From assembly GCA_021414115.1 (NCBI GenBank), contig JAIOPD010000076.1, positions 1 through 33,742 on the forward strand: a DNA stretch of 33,742 bases. The letters run 5' to 3'. This stretch comes from Planctomycetia bacterium. GTDB taxonomy: Bacteria > Planctomycetota > Planctomycetia > Pirellulales > UBA1268. The position numbers and the translations under genes are program-made. The notes beneath the pieces were generated by a model, which worked only from the letters and a program-made list of their open reading frames with translations, was not told the origin of the DNA and did not search any database. This document shows positions 8,187-14,708 of the stretch, in pieces (within the stretch, counting starts at the first letter, position 1; each line of letters begins with the position of its first letter).

Positions 8187-9245
8187 ATGCCGATCTCGAG
8201 CGTGAAGCCAGGCTGCCAGTTTGCGAGTGACAACACGGCCCCGATGAGCACTGGGGCCTGGGAGGCGCTCGTCCAGGCCAACCGCGACTGCCAGTCGAGC
8301 TACGGCGACGACCCGTGGACGGCCCGGGCCTGCGATCTGATTCGCACGATCTTCGAATGCGACGCAGAGGTGTTCTTCGTCTTCAACGGCACGGCAGCCA
8401 ACTCGCTGGCCTTGGCCGCGATGTGCCAGTCGTACCACGCGATCCTCTGCCACGAGATCGCCCACGTGGAGACCGACGAGTGCGGAGCCCCTGAGTTTTT
8501 CTCCAACGGCACCAAACTCCTCCTGCTTACCGGCGACGGCGGCAAGCTCTCTCCTGACGGGATCACGCACGCCGTCGAACGACGTCGTGATATCCACTAT
8601 CCGAAGCCCCGCGTGGTGAGCGTCACCCAGGCCACGGAGCTGTCGACGGTCTACTCCATCGACGAACTGGCCGCGATCAGCGATACGTGCCGCCGCCACG
8701 GCCTGCGGCTCCACATGGACGGGGCCCGGTTCGCCAATGCGGTGGCCGCGCTCGACGTCCCGCCGCGGAAGATCACCTGGGAACTGGGGGTGGACGTGCT
8801 CTGCCTCGGCGGCACGAAGAACGGCATGGGTGTGGGCGACGCCGTGGTGTTCTTCAACAAGGGCCTCGCCGACGAGTTCGCCTACCGCTGCAAGCAGGCC
8901 GGGCAACTGGCCTCCAAGATGCGCTATCTGACGGCCCCATGGGTGGGGCTGCTCGACAATGGCTCGTGGCTCGACAACGCCCGCCGGGCCAACGCAGCCG
9001 CGGCCCGCCTGGAGCAGGGCTTCCGCGTGATCCCCGCGATCGAGGTGCTCGGCCACCGGCAGGCCAATGCCGTCTTCGCCCGGCTGCCCGACGCCCTCGC
9101 CGCGGCGCTGCGGGCCAAGGGCTGGAAGTTCTACGACTTCATCGGCTCCGGCGGCAGCCGCTTCATGTGCTCCTGGGCGGTCACCGACGCCGACATCGAC
9201 AGCTTGCTCGCCGACGCCAGGGAAGCGGCCGGGACGGCCCGTTGA
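8187..9245 (+). CDS. ltaE: Low-specificity L-threonine aldolase / beta-eliminating lyase family
   Basis: Fold-type I PLP enzyme of 352 residues. The N-terminus SDNTAP, the region SYGDDPWT, and HMDGAR (Asp178 for the pyridine nitrogen) are all as in LtaE. The Schiff-base lysine is Lys211 in LGGTKNGMG. The family cleaves L-threonine or L-allo-threonine to glycine and acetaldehyde. GAGGAATCC precedes the ATG, giving an adequate ribosome site. It is probably co-transcribed with the AraC-type regulator, though a functional link is not obvious. Related beta-eliminating lyases acting on other beta-hydroxy amino acids cannot be excluded. Confidence 0.9.
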   Translation: MPISSVKPGCQFASDNTAPMSTGAWEALVQANRDCQSSYGDDPWTARACDLIRTIFECDAEVFFVFNGTAANSLALAAMCQSYHAILCHEIAHVETDECGAPEFFSNGTKLLLLTGDGGKLSPDGITHAVERRRDIHYPKPRVVSVTQATELSTVYSIDELAAISDTCRRHGLRLHMDGARFANAVAALDVPPRKITWELGVDVLCLGGTKNGMGVGDAVVFFNKGLADEFAYRCKQAGQLASKMRYLTAPWVGLLDNGSWLDNARRANAAAARLEQGFRVIPAIEVLGHRQANAVFARLPDALAAALRAKGWKFYDFIGSGGSRFMCSWAVTDADIDSLLADAREAAGTAR

Positions 9246-9265
9246 CGATCACGGTGTCACGCTCC

Positions 9266-9372
9266 GGGAAGCCCGGAGCGCGAGCGACGGGTAGACGGGC
9301 GGCGACCGCGTTCGTGCCGCGGAGCGACGTGAGGTGGAGACCGTAGTCCCCGCGCTCGCGCTTGGGGCTTCC
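9266..9372. repeat. 107-bp palindromic repeat family A, copy 1
   Basis: Imperfect inverted repeat with arms at 9266-9291 (begins GGGAAGCCCGGAGCGCGAGC) and 9348-9372 (ends GCGCTTGGGGCTTCC). The arms match at about 22 of 26 positions when one is reverse-complemented. A second copy of identical length is at 13131-13237. Both full copies sit between convergent genes. Likely a bidirectional terminator or REP/MITE-type element. Confidence 0.8.
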
Positions 9373-9402
9373 CCAGCAACCGACACCATCGAGCACGCGC
9401 GA

Positions 9403-9534
9403 GGGGCTGCCCGTGCCCCGAGAGCCGGGCTCGGCGGCCAGCGAAGCCAGGATGGCGAAGCGCAGCCGGCGTGCAGAGAGCGAAGCCCAGGATGGGCGCA
9501 GCGAACGTCCGGCTCTCGGGGCACGGGCAGCCCC
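9403..9534. repeat. Compound palindromic element family B (perfect 26-bp arms)
   Basis: The arm at 9403-9428 (begins GGGGCTGCCCGTGCCCCGAG) is the exact reverse complement of 9509-9534. The 80-bp interior holds two near-identical units, each with a small hairpin core (GCCAGGATGGC near 9437 and GCCCAGGATGGGC near 9484), both preceded by AGCGAA. Together with family A it fills the 339-bp gap between ltaE and the PiT gene. No coding potential is convincing here. Confidence 0.8.
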
Positions 9535-9584
9535 GACCCACCACTCGGGCCCCCGTCAGGCGCTCCACTACAGTCAGACAAGCT

Positions 9585-11078
9585 CTAGCCGGTGACGAGC
9601 GTCGCCAGCCAGTAGATCGCGGCGGCAAGGAGCATCGCCACGGGCAGCGTGAGAATCCAGGCCAGCGCGATCGTACGGACCGTGCTCCCCTGGACGCCCG
9701 ACCCGTTGGCCCACATCGTGCCGGCAACGCCGCTGGAGAGCACGTGCGTCGTGCTCACCGGCATGCCGAAGCCGTCGGCGAGGCCAATCGTGCCGGCGGC
9801 CACAAGTTCGGCGACGCCCCCCTGCGCGTAGGTGAGGTGCGTCTTGCCGATCTTCTCGCCCACCGTCACGACGATCCGCTCCCAGCCCACCATCGTACCC
9901 AGGCCGAGGCACAGCGCCACGCCCCACTTCACCCACTCGGGAACGTATTCCACCGGCGTCGAAAGCCGGCCGGCGATGCTCTGGAGGATCTGCCGGCGAT
10001 CCGCGCTCATCCGTCCGCCGAATTCCCGCAGGAGCGTCCGCACCGTGGTGCCGAGCTCCACGAGCTGCGTCCGCACCGTCCAGCGGGATTCGGAGTCGAG
10101 TTCGTGAAATCCATCGCGGCCCTCGAGCGTGGCCACGACCGACCTGGCCAGCGGCAGCGGGTCGAGCGTCGCGAGCACGGGATCGCCGCCTTCCAGCGCA
10201 TCAATCACCTCGTGGGCCAGGCCGTATTCGACCGCTGCCTCCGCCGCGAATGCCGTGGAGCGGGACAGCCGCTCCACGCGGCTGTTGGCGACGTGCTGCT
10301 CCTTGAGGGCTCCGATCATGCTGGCGAGCGGCTGTTCCTGGAGCTGCACCTCCAGTTCCTTCGCCGCCGCGATCGCCCCGGCGATCTCGTGGGAGCCGGC
10401 ACCGAGGTCGAGGGCATAGGTGGCAGGCACGATCCCGATCAGAACGAGCATGATCAGGCCCATCCCCTTCTGGCCGTCGTTGGAGCCGTGCGCGAAGCTC
10501 ACGCCGGTGCAAGTGCCGATCAACAAGAGCCGCACCCACCACGGCGGCGGCTCTTCACCGGCTGGCGGTTCGTAGAGTTTTGGCGAGCGGATCAGGGCCT
10601 TGCAGAGCAGAAGCATCCCGGCCGCCAGGCCGAAGCCGATCACCGGTGAGAGCAGCAGCGCCATCATGACCTCGGTGACCTTGTGCCAGTTGAGGCCCTT
10701 GAAGACCGCGCCGTGTTCCATCCATGCATTCATCATGCCCACGCCCATGATCGAGCCGATCAGTGAGTGCGAACTGGAGGCGGGCAGCCCGCGGTACCAG
10801 GTGGCGAAGTTCCAGATGATGGCCGCCAGCAGGAGCGCAAGCACCATCGCCAAGCCGCGGCCGGTCTTGATGTTGACCAGCAGGTCGACCGGGAGCAGGT
10901 GCACGATGCTGAACGCCACGCCGATGCCTCCGACGTGCACGCCGATGAAGTTCCAAATCCCCGACCAGACGACAGCCGCGCAGGGGCACGTGCGTGTGCC
11001 TACCTCCGGAATGACCGCAGGGTAGGGCCGGCCCCGCGGCCCCACAAGAACCCGCGGACGACCACATCGAATCCTCAC
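9585..11078 (-). CDS. pit: PiT-family inorganic phosphate transporter, N-terminus missing (possible pseudogene)
   Basis: Membrane phosphate:cation symporter family. Clear PiT sequence starts at AAVVWSGIWNFIGVHVGG, about residue 35 of the open frame. It includes PASSSHSLIGSIMG, the second family signature SFAHGSNDGQKGMGL, a central hydrophilic insert of about 150 residues, and GMPVSTTHVLSS near the C-terminus. What precedes it (MRIRCGRPRVLVGPRGRP...) is Arg/Pro-rich, not hydrophobic, and lacks the first repeat's signature (normally NGFHDxAN-like in TM1). About 45-50 residues of the normal N-terminus are therefore absent. The ATG at 11078 is only the longest open start. Without TM1 the protein is unlikely to transport normally. 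It is divergent from the damaged M3 peptidase gene and convergent with ltaE. Confidence 0.8.
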   Translation of the reverse strand: MRIRCGRPRVLVGPRGRPYPAVIPEVGTRTCPCAAVVWSGIWNFIGVHVGGIGVAFSIVHLLPVDLLVNIKTGRGLAMVLALLLAAIIWNFATWYRGLPASSSHSLIGSIMGVGMMNAWMEHGAVFKGLNWHKVTEVMMALLLSPVIGFGLAAGMLLLCKALIRSPKLYEPPAGEEPPPWWVRLLLIGTCTGVSFAHGSNDGQKGMGLIMLVLIGIVPATYALDLGAGSHEIAGAIAAAKELEVQLQEQPLASMIGALKEQHVANSRVERLSRSTAFAAEAAVEYGLAHEVIDALEGGDPVLATLDPLPLARSVVATLEGRDGFHELDSESRWTVRTQLVELGTTVRTLLREFGGRMSADRRQILQSIAGRLSTPVEYVPEWVKWGVALCLGLGTMVGWERIVVTVGEKIGKTHLTYAQGGVAELVAAGTIGLADGFGMPVSTTHVLSSGVAGTMWANGSGVQGSTVRTIALAWILTLPVAMLLAAAIYWLATLVTG

Positions 11079-11128
11079 ATGGCGACACCCCTCGCTGTCG
11101 CAACGCCGCTCTCCGGTATCCTGCTGAC

Positions 11129-11770
11129 ATGAGAACCCGACGCTTGCCAGAGGTGTTCCCCGGTCGGGCCATCGTCACCGCCTGTATGCTGGTCGTCATG
11201 GCCGCCACCGCCGCTCTTCGAGCAGACGACGAGAATCCCCTGACACACCGCTGGTCGGGCCCCTACGGCGGTGTGCCGCCGTTCGACCGGGTGCGGGTCG
11301 AGCACTTCGAGCCGGCCCTCGAGGCGGGCATGGCCGAGCAGCGGGCCGCCATCGAGCGGATCGCCGCCGATCCCGCCCCGCCGACGTTTGCCAACACCGT
11401 TGCCGCGTACGAGCGATCAGGCCGCATGCTCGACCGGGTGATGACGGTCTATGACGTCTTCTCCGGCCGATGCGACGGCCAAGACCGAGCTCGCCGCGAT
11501 CAACCAGGAGCTCGCCACGCTGCACACCGCGTTTTCGCAGCACGTGCTCGAGGAGGAAAACGGGACGGCGGTCTTCTTCGGCGCCGAAGCCGACCTCGCG
11601 GGCCTGCCCGAGGCGGCGCGGCGTGCCGCGGCGGAGGCGGCCGAGGAACGCGGCCAGTTGGGCCGGTGGGCGATCCCCAACACGCGGTCGACCGTCGAGC
11701 CCTTTCTCACCTTTGCCGATCGCCGCGACCTCCGCGAGCAGGTGTGGCGGATGTTCGTCGACCGCGGTGA
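11129..11770 (+). pseudogene. N-terminal fragment of frameshifted M3 family peptidase
   Basis: The first ~112 codons read as an exported M3 peptidase: a hydrophobic signal segment (AIVTACMLVVMAATAAL), then NPLTHRWSGPYGGVPPFDRV and AYERSGRMLDRVMTVYDVFSG. Meaningful homology ends at about 11464; the rest of this frame is out-of-phase translation. The protein continues in another frame (next entry). Relative to ordinary M3 peptidases of this type, about 55-60 residues that should follow VYDVFSG are missing at the junction, so this is an internal deletion that also shifted the frame. Either a true pseudogene or an assembly error. Confidence 0.75.
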
Positions 11771-13073
11771 TCGGGGCGGCGCCACCGACAACAACGCCGT
11801 GGTGACGAAGATCCTCGCCCTCCGAGCCCGCCGGGCGAAGCTCCTGGGCTTCGCGACGCATGCCCATTGGCGGCTCGAAGACTCGATGGCCAAGGCGCCC
11901 GACAGCGCGGTCGAGCTGATGGAGGCCCTGTGGCAGCCGGCCGTGGCCCGGGTCCGCGAGGAGGTGGCCGACATGCAGGCCATCGCCGACGCCGAGGGGG
12001 CTGGGATCACGATCGCCGCCTGGGACTACCGGTATTACGCCGAGAAGGTCCGCAAGGCGAAGTACGACCTCGATGACGCGGAGCTCACGCCCTACCTGCA
12101 ACTCGACAACCTTCGCGACGGGATGTTTCTCGTGGCAGAGAAGCTCTTCGGACTGCGGCTGGTGCCAATCGCGGCCGGAACCGTGCCCGTCTACCACCCC
12201 GACGTCCGCGTCTGGGAAGTGCGACGCGGCGACGGCGCGACCGTCGGCCTCTGGTACTTCGATCCCTTCGCCCGCACGGACAAGCGATCCGGGGCGTGGA
12301 TGAGCGACTACCGCGCGCAGGAACGGTTCGACGGCGCCGTGCTCCCGATCGTCTCCAACAACTGCAACTTCGTGAAGCCGGCGGAAGGCGAGCGGGCGGT
12401 CGTGAGCTGGGACGACGCCACGACGCTGTTCCACGAGTTCGGCCACGCGCTCCACGGCCTCTGCTCCGACGTGGATCATCCCTCGCTCTCCGGCACACGG
12501 GTGGCCCGCGACTACGTCGAACTGCCCTCGCAGCTCCTCGAACACTGGCTCTCGACGCCCGAAATCCTGGAGCGGTTCGCGGTGCACCGCGACACGGGAA
12601 AGCCCATCCCGCCCGACCTCGTGGCACGAGTCCAGCGGGCGGCGACGTTCGGCGCAGGCTTTCGCACCGTGGAGTTTCTGGCGAGCGCCATCGTCGACAT
12701 GAAACTCCATCTCACGGGCGACACGCCGATCGATCCCGAGCGGTTCGAGCGGCAGACACTCGAGACGCTCGGCATGCCGGTCGAGATCGTGATGCGGCAC
12801 CGGACGCCGCATTTCAACCACATCTTCGCCGACGACGGCTACTCGGCCGGATACTACAGCTATCTCTGGTCCGACATGCTCACGGCCGATGCGTGGGAGG
12901 CGTTCACCGAGGCGGGCGGCCCGTGGGACGCGGCCGTCGCGGAGCGGCTCCGCCGTCACGTGCTCTCGAAGGGCAACACGATCGACCCTGACGAGGGCTA
13001 CCGGGCCTTCCGCGGCCGGAATCCCTCGGTCGACGCGCTGCTGCGGAAACGCGGCTTCGCCCCACCGCGGTAG
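11451..13073 (+). CDS. M3 family metallopeptidase (peptidyl-dipeptidase Dcp-like), catalytic fragment
   Basis: Zinc oligopeptidase catalytic part, 540 residues as an open frame; true homology begins near ADATAKTELAAINQELATLH (codons from about 11466). The active site TTLFHEFGHALHGL gives HEFGH as the HExxH motif, with a downstream glutamate region ELPSQLLEHW. The C-terminus FNHIFADDGYSAGYYSYLW is the substrate-binding loop of Dcp-type enzymes. Dcp proteins are about 680-710 residues; this fragment plus the N-terminal piece sums to about 650, which supports a 55-60 residue deletion. As it stands it has no signal peptide and no start that makes biological sense: the ATG at 11451 lies inside the upstream fragment. 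Probably non-functional unless the junction is an assembly error. Confidence 0.8.
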   Translation: MTSSPADATAKTELAAINQELATLHTAFSQHVLEEENGTAVFFGAEADLAGLPEAARRAAAEAAEERGQLGRWAIPNTRSTVEPFLTFADRRDLREQVWRMFVDRGDRGGATDNNAVVTKILALRARRAKLLGFATHAHWRLEDSMAKAPDSAVELMEALWQPAVARVREEVADMQAIADAEGAGITIAAWDYRYYAEKVRKAKYDLDDAELTPYLQLDNLRDGMFLVAEKLFGLRLVPIAAGTVPVYHPDVRVWEVRRGDGATVGLWYFDPFARTDKRSGAWMSDYRAQERFDGAVLPIVSNNCNFVKPAEGERAVVSWDDATTLFHEFGHALHGLCSDVDHPSLSGTRVARDYVELPSQLLEHWLSTPEILERFAVHRDTGKPIPPDLVARVQRAATFGAGFRTVEFLASAIVDMKLHLTGDTPIDPERFERQTLETLGMPVEIVMRHRTPHFNHIFADDGYSAGYYSYLWSDMLTADAWEAFTEAGGPWDAAVAERLRRHVLSKGNTIDPDEGYRAFRGRNPSVDALLRKRGFAPPR

Positions 13074-13130
13074 TCCACGAGCCCGCGTGATTGCGTGTTC
13101 ATCGCCGTCGTGTCCTCGGATGCTCGGGAC

Positions 13131-13237
13131 GGGAAGCCCGGAGCGCAAGCGACGGGTATACGGGTGACCTCCGTGAAAAGAGCGCGGAGCGAAGCGGGGT
13201 GGAGGACGTATACCCCGCGCTAGCGCTTGGGGCTTCC
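13131..13237. repeat. 107-bp palindromic repeat family A, copy 2
   Basis: Arms at 13131-13156 (begins GGGAAGCCCGGAGCGCAAGC) and 13213-13237 (ends GCGCTTGGGGCTTCC), with further pairing inside through GGGTATACG and CGTATACCCC. Same length as copy 1 at 9266-9372 and colinear with it. It again lies between two convergent genes (M3 peptidase and DUF1501). Confidence 0.82.
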
Positions 13238-13271
13238 TGACGAGGAGCCATGAGTTCGGGAACTCCGGCCG

Positions 13272-14708
13272 TCAGGAAAGAATGCCCTTCACGATCTTCC
13301 CGTGCACGTCGGTCAGCCGGTAGCGGCGGCCCTGAAACTTGTACGTCAGCCGCTCGTGGTCGATGCCGAGCAGGTGCAGCAGCGTGGCGTGGAAGTCGTG
13401 CACGTGCACGCCGTCCTTCACGATGTTGTAGCCGTAGTCGTCGGTCTCGCCGTAGGTGGTGCCCGGCTTCACGCCGCCACCCGCCATCCAGATCGTGAAG
13501 CACCGCGGGTGGTGATCGCGGCCGAAGTCGCTGCCCGGCTTGTAGAGCCCCTGGCAATAGTTCGTGCGGCCAAACTCGCCCCCCCAGACCACGAGCGTGT
13601 CGTCGAGCATCCCGCGGGCGGCGAGGTCCTTGACGAGCGCGGCAGCCGGCTGGTCGGTCTGTTTTGCTTCCCTGGCAATGCCCCCCTTGAGCCCACCGTG
13701 GTGGTCCCAGTCCTGGTGGTAGAGCTGGATGAACCGCACACCCCGCTCGGCAAGCCGCCGGGCGAGCACGCAGTTGGCCGCGAACGTGCCGGGGTCCTTG
13801 GCGTCGGGGCCGTACATGTCGAGCACGTGCTGCGGCTCGTCGGAGAAGTCGGTCACCTCCGGCACGCTGGCCTGCATCCGGAAGGCCATCTCGTAGTTGG
13901 CGATCCGGGCCGTGATCTCGGCATCGGGCGTGCCGGCGAACTGGTGCTCGTGCAGTTGCCGCAGGCCGTCGAGCAACTGGCGACGATTCTCCGTCGAGAC
14001 GCCCGGCGGGTTGTTCACGTAGAGCACCGGATCGGCTCCGGAGCGAAACCGCACGGCCTGGTGCTTCGTCGGCAGAAAGCCCGCGCCCCAGAGATGGCTC
14101 ATGAGCGGCTGGCCGCCCTTGTTTTTCGTGATCAGGACGACGAACGATGGCAGGTCATCATGCTCGTTGCCGAGGCCGTAATCGAGCCAGGCGCCGATAC
14201 TCGGCCGACCCGGAATCTGATTGCCGCTCTGCATGAACGTCACGCCGGGTCCGTGGTTGATGCTCTCGGTGTACATCGTGCGGATGAAGCAGAGCCGATC
14301 GGCCACCTCGGCCGTGTGGGGCAACAGTTCCGAGAGCCAGGCGCCGCTCTGGCCGTATTGCGAGAACGAGAATGGCGAGCCCACCAGTGGAATCGAGCTC
14401 TGATTGCCCGACATCCCGGTGAGCCGCTGGCCGCCCCGGACGCTGTCGGGCAGTTGCTCGCCCGTCTTCTCGACGAGCAGCGGCTTGCGGTCGTAAAGAT
14501 CGAGCTGCGACGGGCCGCCCGACTGGAAGAGGTAGATCACCCGCTTCGCTCGCGGCGCGTGGTGAAAGCCGCCGAGCACGCCGCCGGCCCCTTCGGTAGC
14601 CGGCTCCGCCACGGCGGACCGTCCGAGCATCTCGGCGAGCGCGAGGCCGCCGAAGCCCAGGCCGAACGAGTTGAGCCAGTCGCGCCTGTTGATCGGATGT
14701 GGACTCAT
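13272..14708 (-). CDS. DUF1501 domain-containing protein (sulfatase-like, Tat-exported)
   Basis: Protein of 478 residues with a twin-arginine-like start (INRRDWLNSFGLGFGGLAL) and the standard DUF1501 landmarks: RAKRVIYLFQSGGPSQLDLYD, GPSIGAWLDYGLG-like (here GRPSIGAWLDYGLG), VLARRLAERGVRFIQLYHQDWDHH (split here only for description), WGGEFGRTN and DHHPRCFTIWMAGGG. The family has an alkaline-phosphatase/sulfatase-like fold and is expanded in planctomycetes; its biochemical role is unproven. Its start codon overlaps the stop of the preceding DUF1549/DUF1553 gene by 4 nt (ATGA at 14705-14708), implying translational coupling and a shared extracytoplasmic task. Confidence 0.95.
   Translation of the reverse strand: MSPHPINRRDWLNSFGLGFGGLALAEMLGRSAVAEPATEGAGGVLGGFHHAPRAKRVIYLFQSGGPSQLDLYDRKPLLVEKTGEQLPDSVRGGQRLTGMSGNQSSIPLVGSPFSFSQYGQSGAWLSELLPHTAEVADRLCFIRTMYTESINHGPGVTFMQSGNQIPGRPSIGAWLDYGLGNEHDDLPSFVVLITKNKGGQPLMSHLWGAGFLPTKHQAVRFRSGADPVLYVNNPPGVSTENRRQLLDGLRQLHEHQFAGTPDAEITARIANYEMAFRMQASVPEVTDFSDEPQHVLDMYGPDAKDPGTFAANCVLARRLAERGVRFIQLYHQDWDHHGGLKGGIAREAKQTDQPAAALVKDLAARGMLDDTLVVWGGEFGRTNYCQGLYKPGSDFGRDHHPRCFTIWMAGGGVKPGTTYGETDDYGYNIVKDGVHVHDFHATLLHLLGIDHERLTYKFQGRRYRLTDVHGKIVKGILS

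Noticed and set aside
9249-9727. Several overlapping small ORFs on both strands in the ltaE-pit gap
   Set aside because: They are translations of palindromic repeats, which keep frames open on both strands; no independent coding signal.
11196-13148. 650-codon minus-strand frame over the M3 peptidase
   Set aside because: Shadow of the peptidase coding strand; no recognisable domain, Arg/His-rich composition.
9266-13237. Repeats considered as a CRISPR array
   Set aside because: The copies are nearly 4 kb apart with genes between, are palindromic over their whole length and have no spacer pattern or cas genes.
9266-13237. The two family A copies considered as ends of one composite transposon carrying pit and the M3 gene
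   Set aside because: They are in direct orientation, contain no transposase between them, and both are placed exactly between convergent genes, which fits independent REP-like placement better.
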